The position numbers were made by a program, and so were the translations under genes. A stretch of 58,917 bases of DNA, from assembly GCA_025937535.1 (NCBI GenBank), contig JAICRD010000001.1, positions 1 to 58,917 on the forward strand, read 5' to 3'. Below are positions 26,203-38,877 of this stretch, one piece after another; within the stretch, counting starts at the first letter, position 1; each line of letters starts with the position of its first letter. Source of the stretch: Chloroflexota bacterium. Its GTDB lineage: Bacteria; Chloroflexota; Limnocylindria; QHBO01. Below the pieces are notes generated by a model. That model did not search any database and was not told the origin of the DNA. It saw only the letters and a program-made list of their open reading frames with translations.

Positions 26203-27140
26203 GCGCGGTGCTGGAAGCGCGGGCCCTCACCCGTCGCTTCGGCGACGTCACCGCGCTCGATGACGTGAGCTTCGCCATCCCGGCCGGCCAGGTCGTTGGG
26301 CTGCTCGGCCACAACGGCGCGGGCAAGACGACGACCATCCGGCTCCTGAATGGCCTGCTTGCGCCGACTGAGGGCGACGTGCGAACGCTCGGGCTCGATC
26401 CGGGGACCAATGGCCCGTCGGTCCGCGCGCGAACGGGGGTGCTGACGGAGACGCCATCGCTCGACGACCGGATGACGGCGCGCGAGTCGATGACCTTCTG
26501 GGCCGACATGTGGAATGTCCCGCGGCCGAACGTCGAGCGACGGGTGACCGAGCTGCTCGATCGCTTCGAGCTTGCCGACCGCGCCGATGACCGCGTCGGC
26601 GGCTACAGCCGTGGCATGCGGCAGCGACTTGCCCTGGCACGGACGCTCGTCCATGACCCGCCGGTCCTGTTCCTGGATGAGCCGACGGCGGCGCTCGACC
26701 CGATCGCCGCACTCGGGGTCCGCGACCTGGTCCGCACCCTGGCTGCCGGCGAGCAGCGGACCGTGCTCATCTGCACGCACAACCTCGTCGAGGCGCAGGA
26801 GCTGTGCGATCGGGTCATCATCCTTCGTCGCGGTCGCGTCGTCGCCGATGGCTCTCCTTCGGAGGTCGTCCACGCGGCCGCGCTGCCGGTCGGCGTGGAG
26901 ATCGAGGTGGACCCGGAGCACTCGGCGGCCGCGCTGTCCATCGCCAGCGAGATATCGGCGGATCGGGCGACGCTGGGCGCAGGCGGCGCCATCGCCATCG
27001 AAGGCATGGCGCGCGACGCGGTGCCGCAGCTGGTGCGCCGGCTCGTGGCCTCGGGCGCGGAGGTCTATCGGGTAAGTCCGCGGCAGGCCACCCTCGAGGA
27101 CGCGTACGTCGCGCTCTACGGCAACGAGGACGCCGCATGA
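26199..27140 (+). CDS. ABC exporter ATP-binding protein
   Basis: The 313-residue ATPase has Walker A GHNGAGKTTT, signature YSRGMRQRL and Walker B VLFLDEPTAALD, plus an approximately 80-residue C-terminal extension common in ABC-2 type exporters (DrrA/NatA-like). It should power the permease encoded next, to which it is joined by ATGA (27137-27140). The start at 26199 gives the canonical N terminus and an ATGA overlap with the NUDIX gene. Confidence 0.92.
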   Translation: MSAVLEARALTRRFGDVTALDDVSFAIPAGQVVGLLGHNGAGKTTTIRLLNGLLAPTEGDVRTLGLDPGTNGPSVRARTGVLTETPSLDDRMTARESMTFWADMWNVPRPNVERRVTELLDRFELADRADDRVGGYSRGMRQRLALARTLVHDPPVLFLDEPTAALDPIAALGVRDLVRTLAAGEQRTVLICTHNLVEAQELCDRVIILRRGRVVADGSPSEVVHAAALPVGVEIEVDPEHSAAALSIASEISADRATLGAGGAIAIEGMARDAVPQLVRRLVASGAEVYRVSPRQATLEDAYVALYGNEDAA

Positions 27141-27946
27141 GTTGGCGCCAGATCTTCGCCATCGTCCGCCGCGACCTGCGCCTGGTCGCCCGCGCACGCG
27201 CCGTGGTGATGCCGCTCGTGATCGTGCCGCTCATCTTTTTCGTGGTCTTCCCGATCGGCGCGGTGCTCGCCATCCGGGCCGGCGGCGAGGCGCTCACCGA
27301 ACTTCAGCCGCTGATCGCGATGCTGCCGGCCGAGATGGCCGCCAGCCTCGGGCCGCCGCCGCTCGAGCGGCAGCTCCTGGTCTATCTGCTCGAGTACCAG
27401 TTCGCCAGCTTCTTCCTGCTCGTGCCGCTCATGGTGTGCGCGGTCATCGCGGCGGACAGCTTCGCCGGCGAGAAGGAGCGAAAGACGCTGGAGGCGCTGC
27501 TGTACACCCCGACGAGCGACCGGGAGCTGTACCTGGCGAAGCTGCTCGGCCCGTGGCTGGCGGCCATCGGCGTGTCGCTCTTCAGCTACGTCGTCTACCT
27601 CGTCATCGCCAACGCGCTCGCCGCGGGCGACGTCGGACGGCCGGTGGCGATCACATCGCTCTGGATGCTGACTGTCTTCTGGCTCGGGCCGGCGGTCGGA
27701 GCCATGGCGATCTCGATCCTCGTCGTCGTGTCTGCCCGGGTGCGCGGGTTCCAGGAGGCCTACCAGCTGGGCGGCGCGATCGTGTTGCCGGTGGTGGCTC
27801 TCGTGGTCGGCCAGCTGGCGGGGGCGGTCGTGCTCGACGCTCGGCTGGCTGCGGTGCTCGGTCTGATCGTGTGGCTCGTGGCCGCGGCGATCCTGTACGT
27901 CGCCTCGCGCGGATTCCGGCGCGAGCGCCTGCTCCGCCAGGTCTGA
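27137..27946 (+). CDS. ABC-2 type exporter permease
   Basis: The 269-residue membrane protein has about six hydrophobic helices: a cytoplasmic start ([18 protein letters not shown]), helix 1, a long outer loop, then five helices. The [25 protein letters not shown] coupling region is typical of NatB/ABC-2 permeases. Together with the preceding ATPase it forms an exporter of unknown substrate (Na+, drugs or peptides are family possibilities). Confidence 0.88.
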   Translation: MSWRQIFAIVRRDLRLVARARAVVMPLVIVPLIFFVVFPIGAVLAIRAGGEALTELQPLIAMLPAEMAASLGPPPLERQLLVYLLEYQFASFFLLVPLMVCAVIAADSFAGEKERKTLEALLYTPTSDRELYLAKLLGPWLAAIGVSLFSYVVYLVIANALAAGDVGRPVAITSLWMLTVFWLGPAVGAMAISILVVVSARVRGFQEAYQLGGAIVLPVVALVVGQLAGAVVLDARLAAVLGLIVWLVAAAILYVASRGFRRERLLRQV

Positions 27947-27961
27947 ACGCGGACGGGGGCC

Positions 27962-27989
27962 GATCGAGCGTGCTGCGCTACACTCGATC
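27962..27989 (+). terminator. Possible hairpin after the ABC permease
   Basis: GATCGAG (27962-27968) and CTCGATC (27983-27989) form a 7-bp stem with a 14-base loop between the permease stop and mdh. TACACT at 27979-27984 is also a possible -10 for mdh, so the element may be promoter or terminator. Confidence 0.3.
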
Positions 27990-28013
27990 ACGACCCTTCA
28001 CCACAGGAGACCG

Positions 28014-29005
28014 ATGGCCGACTCCACCGTTCGCGTTGCTGTGACCGGCGCTGCCGGACAAATCGGGTACGCGCTCCTCTTCCGCATCGCGTCGGGCCAG
28101 GCGTTCGGGCCCGATACCAAGGTACGGCTCCAGCTGCTCGAGCTGCCCGCCGCGCTGCCCGCGCTCGAGGGCGTGCGCATGGAGCTCGACGACTGCGCGT
28201 TCCCGCTCCTGGAGGGCGTCACCTGCACCTCGGACACGGACGAGGCCTTCGTCGACGCCAACTGGGCGCTCCTGGTCGGTGCGGTGCCGCGCAAGGAGGG
28301 GATGGAGCGCAAGGATCTCCTGAGCATCAACGGCGGCATCTTCACCGGACAGGGAGAGTCGATCGCGCGCAACGCGGCGAGCGACTGTCGCGTGCTGGTG
28401 GTCGGCAACCCCTGCAACACCAACGCGCTCATCGGCTCGACCGCCGCGGCGCGCAATGGCATGGCGAAGGACCGATGGTTCGCCATGACCATGCTCGACG
28501 AGAACCGCGGCCGCTCGCAGCTCGCCGGCCGAGCGGGCGTTCCGGTCGACGAGGTGCGTGACCTGGCCATCTGGGGCAACCACTCCTCGACCCAGTTTCC
28601 CGATGCCTGGCACGCGACCATCAGCGGCCGGCCCGCGCCCGAGGTGATCGACGACGAGGACTGGCTGCGCGGGGAGTTCATCGGCAGCGTGCAGCAGCGT
28701 GGGGCGGCCATCATCAAGGCCCGCGGCCAGAGCTCGGCGGCCAGTGCGGCGAACGCGGTCATCGAGACCGTCCGCAACGTCAGCCGGCCGACCGGCCAGA
28801 TCTTCTCGTCGGCCATCCCGGCGCCTGCCGACGGCGGCTACGGGGTTCCCGAGGGCCTCGTCTTCGGCTACCCGCTGCGTGCCACCGCGCCGGGCACCGT
28901 CGAGATCGTCCAGGGCATCGAGCATGGCGACTTCGCGCGGTCGCGGATCGAGGCGACCGCCGCCGAGCTCCTGGAGGAGCGATCCGCCGTCGAGGTGCTG
29001 CTGGC

Positions 29006-29009
<4 letters not shown>
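28014..29009 (+). CDS. mdh: Malate dehydrogenase
   Basis: Mdh interconverts malate and oxaloacetate. The 331-residue enzyme belongs to the cytosolic-type MDH group: Rossmann motif [20 protein letters not shown] site [11 protein letters not shown], Arg in [11 protein letters not shown], catalytic His in [12 protein letters not shown] good AGGAG Shine-Dalgarno precedes the ATG. It is coupled by GTGA overlap to citrate synthase, so two adjacent TCA steps are co-expressed. Confidence 0.96.
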
Positions 29010-30313
<1,304 letters not shown>

Positions 30314-30327
30314 GTGAGCCGGCGCTG

Positions 30328-31092
30328 ATGCGGCTCACGGTCCTCGGACGCTCCCCCGCCTCGCCCAACCCGGGCGAGGCGTGCGCCGGCTACCTGGTCG
30401 AAGCCGGCGGCTCGCGCGTGCTGGTCGACATCGGCCCCGGCGTGGTCGCGCAGCTGGTGCGCCGCCACCACCCCGATGAGCTCGACGCCGTCGTGATCAG
30501 CCACATGCACGCCGACCACATGCTCGACCTCGTCACGCTCCGCTACGTGTATCCCTGGCGGGCGCGACCGAAGGACCAGCGACTGCGCGTCATCGCCCCA
30601 CCGGGATCCGCGGACCAGCTGCTCGAGCTTGCCCGCGGCGTCGGCAGCGCTCGGCACTTCGAGGATTGCTTCCGCATCTCGGAGCACGACGGCTCGAGCG
30701 CCTTCACCGCCGGCGCGCTCTCGCTGACGCCGGTTCGCACACAGCACTACATCCCGTGCTGGGGCTTCCGGATCGAGGCGGATGGCCGCCGCCTGGCCTA
30801 TACCGCCGACACCGCGCCGTGCGGCGGCCTGGAGGACCTCGCCGACGGACCGGACCTGCTGCTCAGCGAGGCGACGCTGCGCTCCCTCGACGAGGACGCC
30901 AAGCCACCGGAGCCGCGCGGGCATCTGCTCCCGGCCGAGGCAGGCGCCGCGGCGCGCGACGGACGTGCCAGCCGCCTCGTCTTGACCCACCTCCCGGTCA
31001 ACGGTGACGGATCCTGGGCGACCGCGCTGGCCGCCGAGGCCTTCGGAGCCGATGTGGCCATCGCAGAGCCTTCCGCGACCTACGACATCTGA
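30328..31092 (+). CDS. MBL-fold metal-dependent hydrolase (RNase Z-like)
   Basis: The 254-residue protein has the metal-binding HxHxDH motif in SHMHADH, later ligands in TADTA and THLP, and an overall order like RNase Z/beta-CASP-free hydrolases. Without the RNase Z exosite it is more likely a small-molecule phosphodiesterase or lactonase-type enzyme; the substrate is unknown. I chose the ATG at 30328 because it gives the fold start (RLTVLGRSPASPNPGEA). Confidence 0.82.
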   Translation: MRLTVLGRSPASPNPGEACAGYLVEAGGSRVLVDIGPGVVAQLVRRHHPDELDAVVISHMHADHMLDLVTLRYVYPWRARPKDQRLRVIAPPGSADQLLELARGVGSARHFEDCFRISEHDGSSAFTAGALSLTPVRTQHYIPCWGFRIEADGRRLAYTADTAPCGGLEDLADGPDLLLSEATLRSLDEDAKPPEPRGHLLPAEAGAAARDGRASRLVLTHLPVNGDGSWATALAAEAFGADVAIAEPSATYDI

Positions 31093-31229
31093 AGGGGGAC
31101 CGCGCCGTCACCACGCGTGCGGCCGGTCGGGCGCCCGTCCCAGATCAGTCGACCACCGGTGAGCCGGAACGGGTCGAGCCTGAGCCGCTTGCTGGCGACG
31201 TCCTAAAACGTACTCCCGCAGGCTTCCCA

Positions 31230-31247
31230 ACCAAACGTTCGTTTGGT
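31230..31247. promoter_or_regulatory. TetR-type palindromic operator
   Basis: Perfect 8-bp arms ACCAAACG and CGTTTGGT flank TT. The right arm touches the -10 element (31247-31252), so a bound repressor would block RNA polymerase. The palindrome fits the CNAACGNNCGTTNG pattern I recall for the Thermus PaaR phenylacetate/acyl-CoA regulator. Autoregulation of the fad operon by the TetR protein encoded next is inferred. Confidence 0.75.
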
Positions 31248-31252
31248 AAGGT
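31247..31252 (+). promoter_or_regulatory. -10 hexamer TAAGGT for the fad operon
   Basis: TAAGGT ends 8 bases before the ATG at 31261, overlapping the end of the operator. Confidence 0.45.
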
Positions 31253-31260
31253 TTGATCCG

Positions 31261-31845
31261 ATGACGACGCCGATTCCCGCCCGCCCACGAGAGGCGGAGC
31301 TCCTCGCCGCGGCGACGCGGCTCTTCCGCCAGCGTGGCTACCACGCAACGAGCATGCAGGACCTGGGCGAGGCGCTCGGCATGAACCGCGGCAGCCTGTA
31401 CCACTACATCAATGGCAAGGACGAGCTGCTGTGGGCCATCCTCAATCGCGCGCTCGACGTCCTTGAGGTCCGGGTCCTCCCCATCCTCGAGGCCGATGCG
31501 CCCGCCGTCGAGCGCCTCACCGATGCCATTCGCGAGCACCTGCGCGTCGCGGCGGATCACGCCGACGAGCTGTCGCTGATCCAGATCGAGCTCCGCGCGC
31601 TCGACCGCGACCGCCAGCGGGACATCATCGCCCGCCGCAACGCGTACGAGAACCGCTGGCGCGCGACGATCGAGGCGGGCATCGGCGATGGCAGCCTGCG
31701 GCAGTTCGATGTGCGCCTGGCGGGCATCGGCATCCTGAGTGCCTGCAACTGGTTCACGCAGTGGTACCGGCCGGACGGCCGCCTCGGCGTCGACGAGATC
31801 GCGGACGCCTTCGCCGAGCTCTTCCTGGGCGGGTTGCGAGCATGA
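31261..31845 (+). CDS. TetR-family regulator of the fatty-acid operon
   Basis: The 194-residue regulator has an N-terminal helix-turn-helix (SMQDLGEALGMNRGSLYHYINGKDEL, about 30-55 in the protein) and an all-helical ligand-binding C terminus resembling TetR_C domains of acyl-CoA-sensing regulators. A TTG at 31243 in the same frame would begin inside the operator, so ATG 31261 is chosen. It overlaps fadN by ATGA and probably represses the whole operon until acyl-CoA binds. Confidence 0.9.
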   Translation: MTTPIPARPREAELLAAATRLFRQRGYHATSMQDLGEALGMNRGSLYHYINGKDELLWAILNRALDVLEVRVLPILEADAPAVERLTDAIREHLRVAADHADELSLIQIELRALDRDRQRDIIARRNAYENRWRATIEAGIGDGSLRQFDVRLAGIGILSACNWFTQWYRPDGRLGVDEIADAFAELFLGGLRA

Positions 31846-34124
31846 CGCCGCGGATCGGATCGACCGTGGTGGTCGGTGCCGGGACCATGGGCGCGCAGAT
31901 CGCCGCCCTATTGGCCGGCGCAGGCGTTCGGGTTCGGCTCTTCGACGTGACGGCCGACGTCGCGCTGGGCGGCCTGGATCGTGTGGCGAAGCTCAAGCCG
32001 GCGCCGTTCTACACGCCGGCTCACCTGTCTCGGATCCGCGTCGGCGGCCTCGATCAGGACGGCGCTCTCGAGTCGGCCGTCGCCGATGCCGAGTGGGTGC
32101 TCGAGGCGATCGTCGAGCAGCTGGAGCCCAAGCGAGCACTGTTCGAACGCATCGACGCCGCACTCAGCGACCGCACCCGCTACGTCACGACCAACACCAG
32201 CGGGCTGTCCATCGGCGCACTTGCCGACGGGCGCCCCTCTGCCTTCCGACGACGGTTCTTCGGGACCCACTTCTTCAACCCGCCGCGCTACACGCGCCTG
32301 CTGGAGCTCATCCCGCTGGCCGACACCGATCCGTCGGCGGTCCAGGCACTTTCGGACTTCGCGTCAGTGCACCTCGGCAAGGGCACCGTGGTCGCGCGAG
32401 ACACGCCGGCGTTCATCGCCAACCGCCTCGGCGTGCACGGGCTGATGGTCGCCCTTCGACTTGCGCAGGAGCTGGGCCTCGGTCCGGATGAGGTCGACGA
32501 GCTGACGGGCCCCCTCATCGGCCGGCCGAAGAGCGCCACCTTCCGGACGCTCGACCTGGTCGGGATCGACGTTGCCGCCGCGGTCGCGGATCACTGCCAC
32601 GCCGACCTGGTCGACGACCCGGAGCGCGAGACGTTCGTGGTGGCGCCGGTGATGCGGGCGCTGCTGGAGAAGGGCGCTCTCGGCGAGAAGACCGGCGCCG
32701 GCTTCTATCGCAAGGACGGCGGTGAGATCCTCGCGCTCGACCTCACAAGCGGCGACTACCGGCCGCGGCGCACGATCGCCTCGTCCGCGGTCAGCCTGGC
32801 GCGCAACGAGACCGATCTCGCCAAGCGCCTGCGGATGCTCATCGGCGCCGACGACATTGCCGGCGAGTTCCTGCGACGCGCGCTGGCGTCCAACCTCGGC
32901 TATGCGGCGCGCATCGGTCCCGAGATCGCCGATGGCGTGGCCGACGTCGATGCGGCCATGCGCCTGGGCTTCGGCTGGGAGCTCGGGCCGTTCCAGATCA
33001 TCGCTGCCCTTGGAGACGCGGCCGCGCAGCTGCTTCCGGAGACCGAGCTGCCGCCGCGGCTGTACGACAACGGGTCCGCCTGGCGGTTCGATACGGGCAC
33101 ACTGGCAGCCGTCACCAGGCCGGCCGGCTCCATCGACCTCGCCCGATTGCGCACGCCCGCGCTGCCGTCGAACTCGGCAGCCAGTGTGATCGAGCTCGAG
33201 AGCAACATCCTGGGCCTCGAGCTGCACGGCAAGCTCAACATCCTCGGCCTCGACACGATCTCGATGATCGAGAAGGCGGTGGCGCTGGCCGGGGAGCGCC
33301 ATGACGGCCTCGTCATCGGCACCGCGTCGCCCGACTTCAGCGCCGGGGCCAACCTGGCCCTGATGCTGATCGAGGCCGAGGAAGGCGAGTGGGACGAGCT
33401 CGATCGCGTCGTCCGCCGCTTCCAGGGAGCCACCCAGGCCATTCGCCACTCGCCCGTCCCGGTGGTCGTGGCGCCGCGCGGTCGCACGCTGGGCGGTGGC
33501 GCCGAGCTCGTCCTCGCCGCGGCTCGGGCCCAGCCGCTGGCAGAGACGTACATCGGCCTGGTGGAGCTGGGCGTCGGGCTGATCCCGGCTGGAGGCGGCT
33601 CGACGGCGATGGCGAGACGCGTGGCCGAGCGGCTTCCCGCCGGCGCGCGCGACGACCTCTTCCCGCTCTACAGCCACGTCTTCATGGCGATCGCCACCGC
33701 GACTGTGGCGACGAGCGCCTGGGAGGCACGCGAGTACCTGTTCCTGTCGGAGGCGGATGCGATCACGGCGAACCCGGACCGCCAGTGGACCGATGCGGCG
33801 CGCACGGCCCGCGCGCTCGCCGATGGCGGCTACCGACCGCCGGGAGACGTCCGCTTCCCGGTGCTGGGTCGCCGCGGGATCGCCGCGGCGGAGTCGCTCT
33901 CCTACAACCAGCTGGTCGGCCGTCACATCAGCGAGCACGACCGGCGCCTGGTACTCGAGCTGGCGACCGTGATGAGCGGCGGAGACGTCGCCGAGGGCAC
34001 CTTGGTGAGTGAGCAGCACCTGCTCGACCTCGAGCGCGAGGCGTTCCTGCGCATGCTCGGCGAGAAGCTCACCCGCGACCGAATCCGCCACACCCTCAAG
34101 ACCGGCAAGCCCCTGCGGAACTGA
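31842..34124 (+). CDS. fadN: 3-hydroxyacyl-CoA dehydrogenase / enoyl-CoA hydratase
   Basis: The 760-residue bifunctional protein has the dehydrogenase first (NAD motif VVGAGTMGAQIAA; catalytic His in FGTHFFNPPRYT; C-terminal 3HCDH domains to about 440) and a crotonase domain last (about 450-690; oxyanion-hole segments SPDFSAGANL and RTLGGGAELV). This is the FadN order, opposite to FadB/FadJ. It performs hydration and oxidation in beta-oxidation and starts at an ATGA overlap with the regulator. Confidence 0.93.
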   Translation: MTPRIGSTVVVGAGTMGAQIAALLAGAGVRVRLFDVTADVALGGLDRVAKLKPAPFYTPAHLSRIRVGGLDQDGALESAVADAEWVLEAIVEQLEPKRALFERIDAALSDRTRYVTTNTSGLSIGALADGRPSAFRRRFFGTHFFNPPRYTRLLELIPLADTDPSAVQALSDFASVHLGKGTVVARDTPAFIANRLGVHGLMVALRLAQELGLGPDEVDELTGPLIGRPKSATFRTLDLVGIDVAAAVADHCHADLVDDPERETFVVAPVMRALLEKGALGEKTGAGFYRKDGGEILALDLTSGDYRPRRTIASSAVSLARNETDLAKRLRMLIGADDIAGEFLRRALASNLGYAARIGPEIADGVADVDAAMRLGFGWELGPFQIIAALGDAAAQLLPETELPPRLYDNGSAWRFDTGTLAAVTRPAGSIDLARLRTPALPSNSAASVIELESNILGLELHGKLNILGLDTISMIEKAVALAGERHDGLVIGTASPDFSAGANLALMLIEAEEGEWDELDRVVRRFQGATQAIRHSPVPVVVAPRGRTLGGGAELVLAAARAQPLAETYIGLVELGVGLIPAGGGSTAMARRVAERLPAGARDDLFPLYSHVFMAIATATVATSAWEAREYLFLSEADAITANPDRQWTDAARTARALADGGYRPPGDVRFPVLGRRGIAAAESLSYNQLVGRHISEHDRRLVLELATVMSGGDVAEGTLVSEQHLLDLEREAFLRMLGEKLTRDRIRHTLKTGKPLRN

Positions 34125-34139
34125 TGGAGGAGAGCACCG

Positions 34140-35371
<1,232 letters not shown>

Positions 35372-35375
<4 letters not shown>

Positions 35376-37138
35376 CAGTCGAGACGCGGGAGCAGGCGGC
35401 GCCGGGCGGCAGCTTCATGACCGGGCCGGTCGAGGCGGGATCGGTCTTTACCCCCGAGCAGCTCTCCGACGAACATCGCGCCATCCGTGAGGCCGTGACC
35501 GCCTTCGTCGACAGGCAGGTCGCTCCCCGCCGCGAGCAGGTCGAGGGCAAGGACTACGCGACGCACCGGGCGCTCCTCGAGAGACTCGGAACCGATGGCT
35601 TCCTCGGCATCGACGTCCCCGCGCAGTACGGTGGCGCCGGCCTGGACCGCATCAGCAGCCTGGTCGTCAACGAGGCGATCTCGACCGCTGGCTCCTTCGC
35701 GGTCACGTACGCGGCCCACACCGGGATCGGCACCCTGCCGGTGGTCTTCTTCGGCACCGATGCGCAGAAGCAGCGCTACCTGCCCGGTCTCGCCGATGGC
35801 ACCCGCGTCGGCGCCTACTGCCTGACCGAGCCGGCCGCCGGTTCCGACGCGATGAGCATCCGCACCCGGGCCTCCAGGCTCCCCGACGGGCGCTGGCAGC
35901 TGGACGGGACGAAGCAGTTCATCACCAACGCGGGCTTCGCCGACCTGTTCACGGTCTACGCCAAGATCGATGGCGAGCAGTTCAGCGCCTTCCTGGTGGA
36001 GCGCGACACGCCGGGCCTGAGCATCGGTCCCGAGGAGGAGAAGATGGGCCTCCACGGGGCGTCGACGTGCCCGATCACGCTCGACGGCGTGGTGGTGCCC
36101 GAGGATGCGCTGCTCGGCGAGCCGGGCAAGGGGCACCGGATCGCGTTCAATGTGCTCAACGTCGGTCGCTTCAAGCTCGGGGCCGCCACGCTCGGAGGCA
36201 TGCGGCCGGCGCTCGCGCTCGCGACGCGGTACGCCGGCGAGCGGACTGCCTTCGGCCGCAAGCTGGCCGACTTCCCGCTCATCGGAGCCAAGCTGGCAAC
36301 CATCGCGGCGCGCACGTACGCGGTCGAGTCGAGCGTCTACCGCATCGGCGGCCTGCTGGAGGGCAGCCTTGCGGCGGCCGAGGACGCGAGCAGCCCGGAT
36401 GCCATTCGCGCAGCCCTCGAGGAGTACGCCGTCGAGTGCTCGATCGCCAAGGTGCTGGCCAGCGAGGAGCTCGGCTACGTGGTCGACGAGCTGGTTCAGA
36501 TCCACGGCGGCTATGGGTACATCGAGGAATACCCGGCCGCGGGCTATTACCGCGATGCGCGCATCCATCGGATCTGGGAGGGCACGAACGAGATCAACCG
36601 CCTGCTCATCCCGGGCACGCTGCTCAAGCGCGCCATGACCGGGCGCCTCGACCTGCTCGGTCCCGCGCAGCGCGCCACCGACGCGCTCATGGGCGGCGAC
36701 CTGCCCGAGTTCGACGGCCCGTTCGCGGTCGAGCAATCGGCCGTCGCGAACGCCCGGACCGCGACCCTGCTGTTGGCCGGAGCCGCGGTTCAGCGCTACG
36801 GCACGTCGCTCGAGAACGAGCAGGAGATTTTGGCCGGACTGGCCGACCTCGCGATCGACCTGTTCGCCATGGAGTCGTCGCTCGAGCGGGCCCTGCCCGC
36901 CTCCAGCGCTCCGTCGGCATCGGTCCATGCCGACCTGGCTCGGCTGGTGGTCGCCGAGCGCTCGGCGGCCGTGGAGACGCGCGCCAAGGCGCTCGGGGCA
37001 AGCCTGGCGGAGGGAGACGAGGCCCGGACGCTGGTGGCCGGCCTCCGCCGCCTGCTGCGCGGCGAGCCCACCGATCGAATTGCCATAGGACGCCGGGTCG
37101 CGGCGTCCGTCATCAACCGCGGCGGGTATCCCGCCTGA
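35372..37138 (+). CDS. fadE: Acyl-CoA dehydrogenase (long form)
   Basis: This 588-residue flavoenzyme introduces the alpha-beta double bond in acyl-CoA. It shows ACAD motifs CLTEPAAGSD, KQFITNAGFAD and the IHRIWEGTNEINR region that carries the catalytic Glu in related enzymes. About 190 residues follow the classic domain, matching the long FadE of Gram-positives. The ATG at 35372 overlaps the thiolase stop. Confidence 0.93.
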
Positions 37139-37161
37139 CGCCGTAGGGAGGTGCAGACGCC

Positions 37162-38877
37162 ATGACGACGCTCGAACGACCGGCCCAGCCGGCGCAGGCC
37201 GCGGATCGGCCATGGCTTACCAGCTACGAGGCCGGCGTGCCTGCCGAGATCGAGATCCCCGACATCCCGGTTGACGCAATCCTTCGCCAGACGGCCGGCA
37301 GGCACCCGGAGCGCACCGCGACGATCTTCTTCGGCAAGAAGACATCGTTCGCGCAGCTCGACCGTGCCGCGGATCGCTTCGCGCACGCGCTCCGCAGCAT
37401 GGGCGTCGAGAAGGGCGACCGGGTGAGCCTGCACCTGCCCACCAGTCCCGCCTTCGTGATCGCGTTCATGGGCGCCATGCGGGCCGGCGCCATCGCGGTG
37501 CCGATGAACCCCCTGTACGTCGAGCGCGAGCTGGCCGAGCTGTTCCGCCTCGCCCGCCCAAAGGTCTCGGTCACGGTTGACCTGCTCGTGCCGCGACTTG
37601 ATCGCGTCGCGGAAGCCGCCGACGGCGTTCCGGGTCGTTACATCGTGACCGGCATCCAGGACTCGCTGCCGGTCCCGATCCGCTGGCTGTACCCGCTCAA
37701 GGCCAGGCGCGAGGGTCGGTGGAATCCGGCGCCACACACGGATCGCACGCCGAACCTGTTCAAGCTCCTTGCCGATGCACCGGCCAGTGCGTTCGGCTCA
37801 CTGGCCTCACCCGACGACACCGCCGTCCTGCAGCCGACCGGTGGCACGACCGGCACCCCCAAGTTCGCGATGCTCACGCACCGAAACCTCGTCGCCAACG
37901 CGATCCAGGTTGCGTCGTGGTTCCCCGGGATGCTCGACGGCGACGGTGCGGGCGTCCTGTGCCCGCTGCCGCTCTTCCACATCTACGGCCTCACCGTCGA
38001 CATGAACTTCGCGATGCTCATCGGCGGCACGCTGATCCTCATCCCGCGCTTCGACCCGGAGATGGTGCTCAAGGCGACGAAGCATCGTCCGCGGCTCTTC
38101 CCCGGCGCGCCGATCATGTACCAGACGCTTGCCCACCATCCCGACGTCGGCAAGTACGACCTGTCGAGCATCGAGGCCTGCATCAGCGGGGCGGCGCCGC
38201 TCGCGCCCGAGGTCCAGCGTGACTTCGAGGCGGTCTCCGGCGGTCGTGTCGTCGAGGGCTACGGCCTGACCGAGGCGTCTCCGGTCACGCACTGCAACCC
38301 GGTGCACGGTGAGCGCCGCACCGGAACGATCGGCCTGCCCTTCCCGTCCACCGATGCGCGCGTCGTCGATCCGGAGACCGCGGAAGCGGCGCCAATCGGT
38401 GAGGTGGGGGAGCTGATCGTGCGCGGGCCGCAGGTCATGGCCGGCTACTGGGAGCGGCCCGACGAAACAGCCGCGGTCCTCAACGACGGCTGGCTGCGCA
38501 CCGGCGACATGGCCACCATGAGCGAGGACGGGTTCTTCACCATCGTCGATCGGGCCAAGGACCTCATCATCGTCGGAGGCATCAACGTCTATCCGCGCGA
38601 GGTCGAGGAGGTGCTTCTGACGCATGCCGCCGTCGAGGAGGCGTGCGTCATCGGCTCGCCAGAGGAGCGACACGGCGAGGTGCCGTACGCATTCGTGGTC
38701 CTCAAGCCGGGAGCGACGGTGAGCGAGCAGGAGCTGATCGAGCACTGCCGCGCAAACCTGTCGCGCTACAAGGTGCCGGCCACGGTCGAGATTCGCGACG
38801 AGCTGCCAAAGACCATGATCGGCAAGGCGCTGCGCAAGGATCTGCGCGCCGAGCTCGAGGCTCGGAGCAAGGCTTAG
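37162..38877 (+). CDS. fadD: Long-chain acyl-CoA ligase
   Basis: The 571-residue ligase activates fatty acids with ATP and CoA, feeding the three preceding enzymes. AMP-binding motifs: the P-loop-like PTGGTTGTPKFAM, GYGLTEASP, GWLRTGDMA, and the C-terminal IIVGGINVYPREVEE. The C-terminal catalytic Lys is in KTMIGKALRKDL. A GGGAGG site precedes the ATG. Its stop overlaps the convergent membrane-protein gene by 4 bases. Confidence 0.93.
   Translation: MTTLERPAQPAQAADRPWLTSYEAGVPAEIEIPDIPVDAILRQTAGRHPERTATIFFGKKTSFAQLDRAADRFAHALRSMGVEKGDRVSLHLPTSPAFVIAFMGAMRAGAIAVPMNPLYVERELAELFRLARPKVSVTVDLLVPRLDRVAEAADGVPGRYIVTGIQDSLPVPIRWLYPLKARREGRWNPAPHTDRTPNLFKLLADAPASAFGSLASPDDTAVLQPTGGTTGTPKFAMLTHRNLVANAIQVASWFPGMLDGDGAGVLCPLPLFHIYGLTVDMNFAMLIGGTLILIPRFDPEMVLKATKHRPRLFPGAPIMYQTLAHHPDVGKYDLSSIEACISGAAPLAPEVQRDFEAVSGGRVVEGYGLTEASPVTHCNPVHGERRTGTIGLPFPSTDARVVDPETAEAAPIGEVGELIVRGPQVMAGYWERPDETAAVLNDGWLRTGDMATMSEDGFFTIVDRAKDLIIVGGINVYPREVEEVLLTHAAVEEACVIGSPEERHGEVPYAFVVLKPGATVSEQELIEHCRANLSRYKVPATVEIRDELPKTMIGKALRKDLRAELEARSKA

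Noticed and set aside
31243-31260. TTG start for the TetR gene
   Set aside because: It lies inside the operator; the ATG 18 bases later is in place with the -10 element.
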